Shown here one piece after another: positions 36,174 through 44,338 of a stretch of DNA of 52,500 bases (position 1 is the first letter of the stretch; each line of letters starts with the position of its first letter). The stretch spans positions 1 to 52,500 of the forward strand of contig NZ_ARYM01000020.1 of assembly GCF_000685315.1 (NCBI RefSeq), given 5' to 3'. Below the pieces are notes generated by a model that saw only the letters and a list, made by a program, of their open reading frames with translations, was not told the DNA's origin and did not search any database. The position numbers and the translations under genes are program-made. Source of the DNA: Hyphomonas polymorpha PS728. Its GTDB lineage: Bacteria > Pseudomonadota > Alphaproteobacteria > Caulobacterales > Hyphomonadaceae.

Positions 36174-36917
36174 ATGAAGGTCATTCTCGCCGCCATCACC
36201 ACCGTGAGCTATCTCGCCTTGCCGGCAATTGCCGAAGAAGGCACGTGGAAAGGCGAAGGCTCTTTCAGCGCCGGTCTGAACACGGGCAACACGGAGACAA
36301 GTGATCTAGGTATTGGCCTCAAAATCAGCCACGAGACGCAAGCCTGGCGCAATGGCGTGGAATTCATCGCCGATTATGGCACGAAGAATGGCAGTCAGAC
36401 CAAGAACCGGCTGTTTTTCGCAGGCCAATCGGACCGCACACTGAATGATCGCCTTTTTGGCTTTGCCCGCCTGTCGCACGAGATTGACGAGTTTTCCGCC
36501 TTCGATAGCCGCTCATTTCTCGGCGGCGGTCTGGGCTGGCAGGTGCTCGAGGGCGGCGCGGCCACCTGGTCGCTTGAGGGTGGCCCCGGTGTGAAATTTG
36601 ACCGGTTGAAAGCATCCACCACAGGCGTTCCGCCAGAAACGGTGCCAGCGAACTGGGAAGAGTCTTTCTCGTTCATCGCCGCGTCGAAATTCGGATACAC
36701 CTTCAATGACGCTGTGAAATTCGGGAACAACACGAACCTGCTCTACGCCGATACTTCCACCCAGATCGGCAACAAGACTACGCTGACCGCGCTCTTGACC
36801 AAGAGCCTCTCGGCCCGGTTCTCGTTTGAAGTGCGCCACGACACAAACCCGCAGCCGCGCTTTGAAGCGACCGACACGGCGACGCGCTTTTCCATCGTCT
36901 ATGCGTTTGGGGGTTAG
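36174..36917 (+). CDS. DUF481 (YdiY-like) outer-membrane protein
   Basis: A protein of 247 residues with a Sec signal peptide (MKVILAAITTVSYLALPAIA). The mature part has alternating polar and hydrophobic residues in beta-strands and the ending FSIVYAFGG with a terminal aromatic, as for a small beta-barrel. GLNTGNTETSDLGIGLKISH is the DUF481 signature. It follows anbu by 63 bases and could belong to that unit. ATG 36174 has AGGGAG upstream. Its 3' end overlaps the convergent C39 gene by four bases. Confidence 0.85.
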   Translation: MKVILAAITTVSYLALPAIAEEGTWKGEGSFSAGLNTGNTETSDLGIGLKISHETQAWRNGVEFIADYGTKNGSQTKNRLFFAGQSDRTLNDRLFGFARLSHEIDEFSAFDSRSFLGGGLGWQVLEGGAATWSLEGGPGVKFDRLKASTTGVPPETVPANWEESFSFIAASKFGYTFNDAVKFGNNTNLLYADTSTQIGNKTTLTALLTKSLSARFSFEVRHDTNPQPRFEATDTATRFSIVYAFGG

Positions 36918-37615
36918 TCCGGCGCGCTGAAAACGATGGCGGCATTACCGAAGGCTTCGCGGTAGCGCGCCAGCCTTTCGGCGCTGATCGTCCGTAGACC
37001 CATGATCGGTTCCATCACGATGAACGTGTCTCCGTCATACCCCGAGACCAGGACATAGTGATTGAGGAGATTGCTGCCGGTCTTCTCCGACAGCCAGGCG
37101 GCCCGCGATGTGATGAAATTTGCCGGAAAACCAAGGACCGGCACATTTGCGCCGGGCAATTGCCAAGTCTGGACATAGATGGATGGCACCTGCACCGGAA
37201 CCAGAACGGGCCGGCCCGCTTCCAGTTCTGCCTTCAGCCCGCCTGCGGGCAGGCGCACGGCGCTGCTGACAAGATTCTGGGATTGGGCGAGGGCCTGTAA
37301 TTCGGCCATCGAATAGCCCGCCTTGGTATCAGCCGGGGGATGGGCGAGAAAAATGTCATTGCCAGCAACCGTGGCAGGGCCACGCCAGTAATTCACGACG
37401 CTTGCAAGGGCATGCGCTCCGCAGGCCGCGCCATCTATCTGCTGGTCATGCTGGACCGGCAGCAGCAACGTTTCGGGCGGTGAAACAGCGCCGCCGAACA
37501 TCTCGAAACTGTTGTTCGATGTCCGGCTGGCAAAGCTGGCCGGATCTGGATTGGGTTGCGTGGCGCAGGCGCTGAGCGTCAGCGACATGGCCGCAAACAG
37601 CGCCTGCGCTTTCAT
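36914..37615 (-). CDS. C39-family cysteine peptidase lipoprotein
   Basis: A protein of 233 residues with lipobox SLTLSAC (Cys17). The peptidase C39 pattern is present: Gln59 six residues before the catalytic Cys65 in QIDGAACGAHAL, and His186 in LLNHYVLVSGYDGD. The third position, normally Asp in DPxxG, is Glu in MEPIMG. C39 enzymes cleave after Gly-Gly in peptide leaders. Its ATG directly follows the stop of a small Sec-exported protein containing Gly-Gly before a hydrophobic tail. From memory the pair resembles the PA2778/PA2779 pair of Pseudomonas, whose function I do not know. Catalysis is inferred. Confidence 0.8.
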   Translation of the reverse strand: MKAQALFAAMSLTLSACATQPNPDPASFASRTSNNSFEMFGGAVSPPETLLLPVQHDQQIDGAACGAHALASVVNYWRGPATVAGNDIFLAHPPADTKAGYSMAELQALAQSQNLVSSAVRLPAGGLKAELEAGRPVLVPVQVPSIYVQTWQLPGANVPVLGFPANFITSRAAWLSEKTGSNLLNHYVLVSGYDGDTFIVMEPIMGLRTISAERLARYREAFGNAAIVFSAPD

Positions 37616-37933
37616 TTACAGAACGGAGGCCACAACGATGACGATCGCCACGAGGCCGACAATGGCGAGGAAGTTGTTGGTCGACATGCCGCCCGTATAT
37701 TCGGCTGCTTCTTCCGGCGACATCACCTGAACTTCATAGCCCTGCTGCTGGTAGGACTGGACGGTCGCGATCTGGCCGTCGGACAGGCCGTAGCGCTGCA
37801 GGTCATTGGCGCTGAAAGTCTGGGCTTCAACGCTGCGGAAAGGCGACGGAGCTTCCTGCGCAAACGTAGCTGCAGGAGCAGCGAGCGACAGAGCCAGGCT
37901 CACGGCAATAGCGGTCGGAACGCGGAGTTTCAT
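37616..37933 (-). CDS. Small exported protein with Gly-Gly motif and C-terminal hydrophobic segment (PA2779-like)
   Basis: A protein of 105 residues. The Sec signal peptide ends near ATFA. A helical linker follows (DLQRYGLSDGQIATVQSYQQ), then EEAAEYTGG, and after the Gly-Gly (residues 81-82) a 23-residue tail, almost all hydrophobic, with no positive charge at its end. ATG 37933 is preferred over a TTG at 37939 because AGAGGA lies six bases upstream of it. The stop codon abuts the ATG of the C39-type lipoprotein gene, so the two are coupled. It is a likely substrate or partner of that peptidase. Confidence 0.82.
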   Translation of the reverse strand: MKLRVPTAIAVSLALSLAAPAATFAQEAPSPFRSVEAQTFSANDLQRYGLSDGQIATVQSYQQQGYEVQVMSPEEAAEYTGGMSTNNFLAIVGLVAIVIVVASVL

Positions 37934-38140
37934 GGGCAATCCTCTTCTATTTTAATTGAGCAACACCTAGGCTACCCGGCCACCTCCGGTGCGGGAGGTA
38001 AGGGGCACCGGCGGTTGCGAGCCCGAAACAATCCGGGTCAGCCGATCAACGCAGGGGCCGGGGAGTTGTTCCCTACTGTCTGGTTATTTTCGGATTTTTA
38101 TCGATCTGGCTCAGGCAGTCACATGCCGGCGGTTTCCCGG

Positions 38141-39157
38141 TCAAACCGCGAAATGTTTGGAGAGCTTCAGGCCCTGGCCCTGATAGTTCGAGCCTTGGCC
38201 CCCATAAAGGTGCCGGGGCTTTTCCGTCATCGGCTCATAGATCAGCTTGGCGACCGGCTGGCCATGCTCAAGGATGAACGGCACGTCGCGGGAGCGCACT
38301 TCCAGCACGGCGCGGCTGCCGCCTTTGTTGGTGCCGAAGCCCGGATCGAAGAAGCCCGCATAATGCGCGCGGAACTCGCCCAGCTCCGGCGCGATGGGCG
38401 CCATTTCGGCGGCCTCATTTGCGGGCACCTTCACGGTCTCGCGGCTAACGAGAATGTAGAACTCTTCGGGATTGAGCACGATGCGGCCATTCTGCGGATA
38501 GACCGGTTCCCAGAACTGGCTGACCTCATGGGCGCCAAGGCCGCGCAGATCGACCACGCCGGAATGGGCCTTGGCGCGGTAGCCGGCCGGCTCTCCCGCC
38601 GGGGGCTCAAGGTCAATCGACACGACCTTCTCGCGCAGCGTTTCAGGCTTCTTCTTCTTGAAGCGCAGCTGGGCGAGGCGGTCTCCGGGGCGCACCTTGA
38701 TCGGGAAGGTGCGCGGGCTGACCTCCAGATAGAGCGGGCCGGAATAGCCCATCGGCACTTCATCGAACGCCTTGCCTTTGTTGGTGACAAGGCGGGTGAA
38801 CACGTCGATCCGGCCGGTGGAGCTTTTGGGATTGGCCCGCGCCGACAGGCCAGCGGGCAGGCGCAGGGACTCCTGCAGCGGCACCAGATAGACACAGCCG
38901 GTTTCCAGCACCGCGCCTTCCTGGGTGAGGTCGATCCGGTGAAGGTGGATGCCGGGCTCCTGCAGCATCTCGGCAACGGTGCGATCCTTGCCGGGCAGGA
39001 AACTGGCCCGGAGGCGATAGGCGTCCACTGCCAGGCGCAGATCGAGGCTGGCGGGCTGAATCTGCCCCGGTTCCGGCGCTTCATCGCACCGGATCGCCCC
39101 GCTTTTCAGCAGGTCTTCAATCTCGAAGTCGGGAATAACCCCGCTAATATCAGCCAT
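38141..39157 (-). CDS. dcd: dCTP deaminase, long alphaproteobacterial form
   Basis: A protein of 338 residues. The catalytic segment SARANPKSSTGRID and the later RAHYAGFFDPGFG match 2'-deoxycytidine-5'-triphosphate deaminase, here duplicated in length compared with the ~190-residue enterobacterial Dcd. It converts dCTP to dUTP for thymidylate synthesis. ATG 39157 is used because the Dcd N-terminus (MADISGVIPDFEIEDLL) begins there. It is divergent from metZ, whose ATG is 62 bases away. Confidence 0.87.
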   Translation of the reverse strand: MADISGVIPDFEIEDLLKSGAIRCDEAPEPGQIQPASLDLRLAVDAYRLRASFLPGKDRTVAEMLQEPGIHLHRIDLTQEGAVLETGCVYLVPLQESLRLPAGLSARANPKSSTGRIDVFTRLVTNKGKAFDEVPMGYSGPLYLEVSPRTFPIKVRPGDRLAQLRFKKKKPETLREKVVSIDLEPPAGEPAGYRAKAHSGVVDLRGLGAHEVSQFWEPVYPQNGRIVLNPEEFYILVSRETVKVPANEAAEMAPIAPELGEFRAHYAGFFDPGFGTNKGGSRAVLEVRSRDVPFILEHGQPVAKLIYEPMTEKPRHLYGGQGSNYQGQGLKLSKHFAV

Positions 39158-39218
39158 CACTTGCACCCTGTTGGGCTCAGGCATAAGACCCGCTGCTGGA
39201 AACACAAGGATCAGAGCC

Positions 39219-40418
39219 ATGGCCGATGCATCGGGCAACGACAAGAAGGGCTGGAAGCCCGCCACCCAGGCGGTGCGCGGCGGCCTGATGCGTTCCCAGC
39301 ATGGCGAGATTTCCGAAGCGCTCTACCTGACCTCCGGTTACGCCTACGACTCGGCCGAACAGGCGATGCGCCGCATGGCCGGGGAAGAAGAAGGCTTCGT
39401 CTATTCCCGCTATGGCAGCCCGACCAATGAGATGCTCCAGCAGCGTCTCTGCCTGATCGAAGGCGCCGAGGCCTGCCGGGTGACCGGATCGGGCATGGGC
39501 GCCATTTCCTCCGCCATTCTGGCGCCGCTCAAGGCCGGTGACCGGGTGGTGGCGGCAACGGCCCTTTTCGGGTCCTGCCGCTGGATCATCGCCAATCAGA
39601 TGCCGAAATTCGGCATCGAGGCGGTGTTCGTGGACGGGGCAGACCTCGACGCCTGGAAGCGCGAGATCGGCAAGGGTTGCCAGCTGGTGCTGATCGAAAG
39701 CCCGGCCAATCCGCTGCTCGACGGGGTGGACATTGAGGCGGTGGCGAAGCTTGCCAAGGCCGCTGGCGCGCTGCTGGTAGTGGACAATGTGTTCGCAACG
39801 CCGGTGCTGCAGCGCCCGCTGGAGCTGGGCGCCGATGTGGTCGCCTATTCGGCCACCAAGCATATGGACGGGCAGGGCAGGGTTCTGCTGGGCGCGATCC
39901 TGACAGACACCAAGCGGATGAGCGACGTCTACGATCCGTGGCTGCGCCATATGGGGCCTGCGGCGTCGCCGTTTAATGCCTGGGTAGTGCTGAAAGGTCT
40001 TGAGACGATGCAGCTGCGCGTCGAGGCGCAGAGCCGGACGGCGGCGCGCCTGGCCGACGCGCTGGCAGCGCATCCGGCGGTCAATGCCGTGCGCTATCCC
40101 CACCGCCAGGACCATCCTCATTATGAGGTGCACAAGAAGCAGATGAAGATGGGGGGCACGCTGCTCGCCCTGTCGCTGAAGGGCGGGCAGGACGCGGCGT
40201 TCCGTTTCCTGAACGGGTTGAAACTGGTCGACATCTGCAACAATCTGGGCGACACCAAATCGCTCGCCTGCCACCCCTCGACCACGACCCACCGTGCCCT
40301 GAGCGATGCCGAGCAGGCAGCGATGGGGCTTGACCGAAGCTGGATCAGATTGTCTGTCGGGCTGGAAGATGGCGACGATCTGGAAGCCGATCTCCTTGCC
40401 GCCCTTAACAGCTTGTGA
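39219..40418 (+). CDS. metZ: O-succinylhomoserine sulfhydrylase
   Basis: A protein of 399 residues of the Cys/Met-metabolism PLP family. Lys214 in YSATKHMDGQGR binds PLP, and SRYGSPTNEMLQQR and LACHPSTTTHRALS are typical of this family. The overall pattern fits MetZ, which makes homocysteine from O-succinylhomoserine and sulfide. AAGGA precedes the ATG. The adjacent apaG gene follows after 25 bases and is probably cotranscribed. Cystathionine gamma-synthase is the main alternative. Confidence 0.86.
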   Translation: MADASGNDKKGWKPATQAVRGGLMRSQHGEISEALYLTSGYAYDSAEQAMRRMAGEEEGFVYSRYGSPTNEMLQQRLCLIEGAEACRVTGSGMGAISSAILAPLKAGDRVVAATALFGSCRWIIANQMPKFGIEAVFVDGADLDAWKREIGKGCQLVLIESPANPLLDGVDIEAVAKLAKAAGALLVVDNVFATPVLQRPLELGADVVAYSATKHMDGQGRVLLGAILTDTKRMSDVYDPWLRHMGPAASPFNAWVVLKGLETMQLRVEAQSRTAARLADALAAHPAVNAVRYPHRQDHPHYEVHKKQMKMGGTLLALSLKGGQDAAFRFLNGLKLVDICNNLGDTKSLACHPSTTTHRALSDAEQAAMGLDRSWIRLSVGLEDGDDLEADLLAALNSL

Positions 40419-40443
40419 ACCTATGCCGGGGAAGGCTTGGTCC

Positions 40444-40860
40444 ATGGCAAGACGCCCCGCTCCTCCGCAATATGAGGCCATCACTGATGGCGTCCGCATC
40501 CGTGTGCGGCCGAAATTCCTGCACGACGAATCCGAGCCCGCGCGGGCGAAATTCATGTGGCAGTATACGGTGGAAGTGGAGAATGAGAGCGACCGGACCT
40601 GGACCATCATCCGCCGTCACTGGCGCATTGTGGACTCGGCGGGGCGGCTGCAGGCGGTCGATGGCGAGGGCGTGATCGGCCAGACTCCCACGGTCGGGCC
40701 GGGTCAGCGCTTCAGCTATACATCCGGCGCGCCGCTGGCCACGCCATCGGGCATGATGACCGGCACTTACGACCTTGTGGACGATGAGGGCGAAGAGATG
40801 GTGGCGCGGATCCCGGCCTTCTCGCTCGACAGCCCGTATGACACCTCCCGCCCCAGCTGA
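40444..40860 (+). CDS. apaG: ApaG domain protein
   Basis: A protein of 138 residues. The ApaG fold shows in ITDGVRIRVRPKFLHDES, NESDRTWTIIRRHWRIVDSA, VIGQTPTVGPGQRFSYTSG and GMMTGTYDLVDDEGE. In Enterobacteria ApaG is linked to Co2+/Mg2+ efflux and polyphosphate or nucleotide metabolism, with an unclear role. GGGGAAGG lies eight bases before the ATG; the ATG at 40423 has no such site. Confidence 0.92.
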   Translation: MARRPAPPQYEAITDGVRIRVRPKFLHDESEPARAKFMWQYTVEVENESDRTWTIIRRHWRIVDSAGRLQAVDGEGVIGQTPTVGPGQRFSYTSGAPLATPSGMMTGTYDLVDDEGEEMVARIPAFSLDSPYDTSRPS

Positions 40861-40881
40861 GGCGGGGATGTGCTGCCGGGG

Positions 40882-41958
40882 CTAACGCCAGGCTTCCGGG
40901 CGGCCGGGCATCTGTTCGCCAAGTTTCAGAACCCTGAAATTGCGGCCCATCATGTCTTCGGTGAACAGCAGGCTGAGGTCGGCGGGGGCCAGCAGGCCCT
41001 GCCAGGCTTCGAGCTGTGCCGGCGCGGATTCGGCGAAGAGAACGGTTGAGCCGGTCTGGTCCACAACGATGGCGCCATATTCCTGCAGCGCGCGGGCGAT
41101 GACTTTGGCAGCGGGCGTGAGGTTCGTGTTCTCTATATCATAGGCCGGGTCGAGCTGGATGCGGGCCCCCATCGGCAGGCCGACAAGATTAGGCTCGGCG
41201 CCTTCGGGGGCTTCCAGCGCCATGCTGGCGGGCGAGACGAAGCTGCCGGTACGCGGCGCGGGGTAGGCAATGGCAAGGGCATGATCGATGCGGCCCGCCT
41301 TGATCTCGTCAATCCGGATCAGGCCTGCAATCAGCGGAACGCCCGAGGGGCGCGGGGAGGCCGACAGGTTGGCGTCCGGCGCCGTCATCCAGGGGGCGGC
41401 AACGCCTGTACCTGTCAGGTCCGCTTCGGCGCCGAAGGAGGTGCCCCAGTAACCTGTTTCCGGGTCTTGAGCGCCCTGCTTCATTTCCCAGGCACGGCCG
41501 GCGGCAGGGTCGATCATGGCGAGATAGGCGGTGCTGCCTTCGGGGCCGGGAGGCACAGCGAACGCCGGCGCAGGAATGCGCGTGCCCGGCTCGAAGCCGC
41601 GTCCGTAATAGCCTTCAAAGTAAGGGAAAACCTTCTTCTTCGGCGTCTTGGCGGAGTCGATATAGTAGGTCGCTACCGAATAGAGCGGCATGTTGATGGC
41701 CAGCGAGCTGTGGCTGGCGAAATCTTCGATCAGGACTTCGGAGAGCGGGTCGATCGTCGCATCCGCGGGGATTTTGGTGTTCCAGGGGCTGTCTGCCGAG
41801 AAGGGGCGCCAGCCTGCAGGCGCCTCGGCAGCGGCAGCGATCTCAGCGGGCGTTGGCGCGGCGGCGGGCGCCGATTTTGTATCAAATCCGGTCTGCGCGC
41901 AGGCTGCAACGGCCAGAACCGACAGCGCGACAGCAAGTTTGGAGCCTGATTTCAGCAT
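40882..41958 (-). CDS. Hypothetical lipoprotein, unknown function
   Basis: A protein of 358 residues with a lipobox (LAVAAC, Cys20). An Ala/Pro linker is followed by a beta-rich domain starting WRPFSADSPWNTKIP, which contains YFEGYYGRGFEPGTRIP, AWEMKQG and YWGTSFGAEADLTGTG. I have seen SPWNT-type openings in unclassified secreted proteins but cannot name a function or a catalytic set. GGAGG before ATG 41958 fixes the start. It lies alone, downstream of phoH on the same strand with a terminator between, and is likely envelope-exposed. Confidence 0.72.
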   Translation of the reverse strand: MLKSGSKLAVALSVLAVAACAQTGFDTKSAPAAAPTPAEIAAAAEAPAGWRPFSADSPWNTKIPADATIDPLSEVLIEDFASHSSLAINMPLYSVATYYIDSAKTPKKKVFPYFEGYYGRGFEPGTRIPAPAFAVPPGPEGSTAYLAMIDPAAGRAWEMKQGAQDPETGYWGTSFGAEADLTGTGVAAPWMTAPDANLSASPRPSGVPLIAGLIRIDEIKAGRIDHALAIAYPAPRTGSFVSPASMALEAPEGAEPNLVGLPMGARIQLDPAYDIENTNLTPAAKVIARALQEYGAIVVDQTGSTVLFAESAPAQLEAWQGLLAPADLSLLFTEDMMGRNFRVLKLGEQMPGRPEAWR

Positions 41959-42016
41959 GTTTCCCTCCTGGGGACAGGTATCTTCCCGTCGGCAGGCAAG
42001 AAACAGGCCAATTAAG

Positions 42017-42044
42017 AAGCCGGGCCCCGCGAGAGACCCGGCTT
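42017..42044 (-). terminator. Candidate terminator after phoH
   Basis: An 8-bp stem AAGCCGGG/CCCGGCTT lies 33 bases past the phoH stop on the minus strand. The T run after it is weak (TTCTTAATT). Confidence 0.5.
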
Positions 42045-42076
42045 TAAGGTTAATCAGCGGCAAGGGCGCGCCGGGT

Positions 42077-42883
42077 TCAGAGAACGTCCAGCATCTCCGC
42101 AACGAGGGGGTGGCGGACCACATCTGCCGCCTCCAGCCGGATGACCGAGGCGCCAGACAGGGCTTCCAGCTTGTCTGCGGCTTTGGCCAGGCCGGAGAAT
42201 TCGGGCAGCAGGTCTGACTGGTTCGGATCGCCGGTGATGACCATGGTGGAGTGCCAGCCAAGGCGGGTCAGCAGCATCTTGAGCTGGGTGTAGGTGCAGT
42301 TCTGCGCCTCGTCGATGACGATGAAGGCATTGTTGAGCGTGCGCCCGCGCATGAAGCCGATGGGCGCAATCTCGATCACGCCTTCCGACAGCATGTGCTT
42401 GAGTTGCGCCGGGGAGAGCCGGTCTGACAGGGCGTCGTAAAGCGGGCGCAGATAGGGGGCGAGCTTGTCTTCCATGCCGCCGGGCAGGAAGCCGATCTGT
42501 TCGCCCGCCTCAACCGCCGGGCGGGAGAGCACGATCTTGGAAACGCGCCCCTTCTGCAGGGCTTCAACGGCTTTGCAGATGGCCAGGTAGGTTTTGCCGG
42601 TGCCGGCGGGCCCCAGGGCGCAGACCAGGGCATGGCTGTCCATAGCCGCCATAAGCTGGGCCTGGTTTTCCGAGCGGGGCTTGACGGTTTTCTGATACCG
42701 CTGGGTGCGGTCCTGCTGGGGCGAAAGATTGGTCACCGGATGGGCATCGTCAGGGTGCCAGCCGCGCCCGCCTTCTATGGCGTGGAGATGGGCGCCCTTG
42801 CCGCGTGCCGGCTCGTCGAACCAGGCTGACGAGCGCACTTCCGAAGCGGCTTTCAGGCGTTTGGCAGGATTGCGTTTACCCAT
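42077..42883 (-). CDS. PhoH-family ATPase
   Basis: A protein of 268 residues. Walker A GPAGTGKT (91-98), SRPAVEAGEQIGFLPG, and Walker B with FIVIDEAQNCT define the PhoH family, and TGDPNQSDL adds the sensor region. No KH or PIN domain is fused, so this is the short, RNA-helicase-like form. AAGGAGG lies six bases before the ATG. Just upstream sits a structured leader with a terminator-like hairpin and an overlapping small frame, which may regulate it. Confidence 0.88.
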   Translation of the reverse strand: MGKRNPAKRLKAASEVRSSAWFDEPARGKGAHLHAIEGGRGWHPDDAHPVTNLSPQQDRTQRYQKTVKPRSENQAQLMAAMDSHALVCALGPAGTGKTYLAICKAVEALQKGRVSKIVLSRPAVEAGEQIGFLPGGMEDKLAPYLRPLYDALSDRLSPAQLKHMLSEGVIEIAPIGFMRGRTLNNAFIVIDEAQNCTYTQLKMLLTRLGWHSTMVITGDPNQSDLLPEFSGLAKAADKLEALSGASVIRLEAADVVRHPLVAEMLDVL

Positions 42884-42904
42884 GGGAGGCCTCCTTGCTT
42901 GCAG

Positions 42905-43073
42905 GCATGAAAAAAGCCGCTGGCAGGAATGCGCAGCGGCCCGGTGAAGAGAAGGAAGAGAGAGGCCCCAGCCTTGCAGGCGGCGAGCCCGTATCCGGAA
43001 GGGGCGCTTCCGGTGGTGAGGTGAAAATGGGCACCAAGCGAGCCATTGCCTCTCCGAATCTGAGATGACTATA
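42905..43073 (-). ncRNA. Candidate structured leader or small RNA upstream of phoH
   Basis: On the minus strand a TATAGT (43073-43068) starts a region with hairpin CCGGAAG/CTTCCGG (42995-43013), a long C/U-rich single-stranded stretch, and a GCCGCTG/CAGCGGC hairpin followed by six T (42940-42910). This looks like a terminated small RNA or an attenuator. Within it a 56-codon frame (43046-42876) has GGAGAGG at its ATG and ends across the phoH start (TAA at 42878-42876). The rest of the 42884-43145 gap is promoter DNA for the carbonic anhydrase gene. Confidence 0.4.
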
Positions 43074-43145
43074 CACTACCAGTATTATCCGACGGTTAAG
43101 TGACATTCCGCGAGCGTAACGATTTGCGGGCAGGAGGAGATTGAT

Positions 43146-43676
43146 ATGGCCATTTTCGAACTGGATGGGGTGGCGCCGCAATTGCCGGGCGAGGGCAAGT
43201 TCTGGATTGCCGAAAGCGCCGAAGTGATTGGCAATGTGATCCTGAAGGAGAACGCCTCGGTCTGGTATGGCTGTGTCCTCCGCGGGGATAATGACCCTAT
43301 AATCATTGGAGAAAATTCCAACATTCAGGATCTTTCAGTGATCCATACCGACATCGGCGCGCCCGTGACGATCGGGAAGAATGTCACCATTGGCCACCGG
43401 GTGATCCTGCACGGATGCGAAATTGGCGATGACACGCTGATCGGCATGGGATCGACGATCCTCAATCGGGTCAAGATTGGCCGAAATTGCATCATCGGGG
43501 CTAATGCCCTGATTCCGGAAGGAAAAGAGATCCCCGACAACTCGCTTGTGATGGGCGCGCCGGGAAAAGTGGTCAAAGATGTATCAGAGGTCCAGCTTCA
43601 GGTGATCAGGATGTCCGCGATCCACTATGTCGAGAACTGGCAGCGCCATTCAAAGGGCATCAAGCGTATCGGCTGA
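43146..43676 (+). CDS. Gamma carbonic anhydrase family protein
   Basis: A protein of 176 residues made of left-handed beta-helix hexapeptide repeats. The three metal-binding histidines of the family are present: His67 in SVIHTD, and His84 and His89 in IGHRVILHG. Many bacterial members (YrdA/PaaY-type) have weak or no measured CO2 hydration. GGAGGAG is placed well before the ATG. Confidence 0.9.
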   Translation: MAIFELDGVAPQLPGEGKFWIAESAEVIGNVILKENASVWYGCVLRGDNDPIIIGENSNIQDLSVIHTDIGAPVTIGKNVTIGHRVILHGCEIGDDTLIGMGSTILNRVKIGRNCIIGANALIPEGKEIPDNSLVMGAPGKVVKDVSEVQLQVIRMSAIHYVENWQRHSKGIKRIG

Positions 43677-43732
43677 GCCGTTTGGCGGACACCTGCAGGA
43701 CAAATCCGGACACTTTCGGACAGATTTAGAGG

Positions 43733-44338
43733 TCAGGAGAGGGGCGCGTTCCAGACGGGGCGCACCGCCGCCGCCATGTCTTCCTCAAAACCGACCCAGC
43801 CGAGCCGGGCCTCACGGGTCTGCAACACGAAGACCTGCGCTGTCTTCGGCAGGGCCTCGGCAAGGGTGGCGCGTACTTCCGAAAGAGAACGGGCCGAGCG
43901 CAGGAGGAACGTGCCGGGAATGGGTTGCATATGCTTGCCGAGCGTGTCGAGGCAGGCAGGCAGGTCGCGCCAGAGCGCGGCTTCGGCCGGGGCAGGGGCG
44001 CGGGCGGTGATCAGATAGTTGGCCGCTTCAGCCCGGCGGCGGGCGCGTTCAGCAAAAGCCGGGGCCAGCGCTTCGGCAAGCCGGGGCATGTCGCGGATCG
44101 GCAGGAAGGGCTGATCATCGCCGCCGGAGATGCGTGAGGCGGCGTGAAGCCGGCCTTCGATGGCAAATTGCTGTATCTGGCCGAGCGTGTAAGGACCGTG
44201 AACCTCGCCGCCGGCAAGCACCCGCCAGATGGCGGGGTCTATGCGGGAGAGGTCGATCGGGGCGGCGGCAGCGCTGGCCGGCGCGCCGGGCGCCTGGCCG
44301 GTAACCTGTTTCACCCGGCGGCCAAGATCATCTGCCAT
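43733..44338 (-). CDS. GYF_2-domain (DUF4339) protein
   Basis: A protein of 201 residues. Residues about 37-70 (WRVLAGGEVHGPYTLGQIQQ, then GRLHAASRI) form a GYF_2 domain, a peptide-binding module found in bacterial signalling and envelope proteins. The rest is helical with a small C-terminal beta region and no membrane span. The start overlaps the stop of the tandem-PilZ gene by one base (TGATG), so the two products are made together. Confidence 0.78.
   Translation of the reverse strand: MADDLGRRVKQVTGQAPGAPASAAAAPIDLSRIDPAIWRVLAGGEVHGPYTLGQIQQFAIEGRLHAASRISGGDDQPFLPIRDMPRLAEALAPAFAERARRRAEAANYLITARAPAPAEAALWRDLPACLDTLGKHMQPIPGTFLLRSARSLSEVRATLAEALPKTAQVFVLQTREARLGWVGFEEDMAAAVRPVWNAPLS

Noticed and set aside
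37556..40610. Long frames opposite dcd (plus strand) and metZ (minus strand)
   Set aside because: Both cover genes with intact catalytic motifs, and neither shows a domain.
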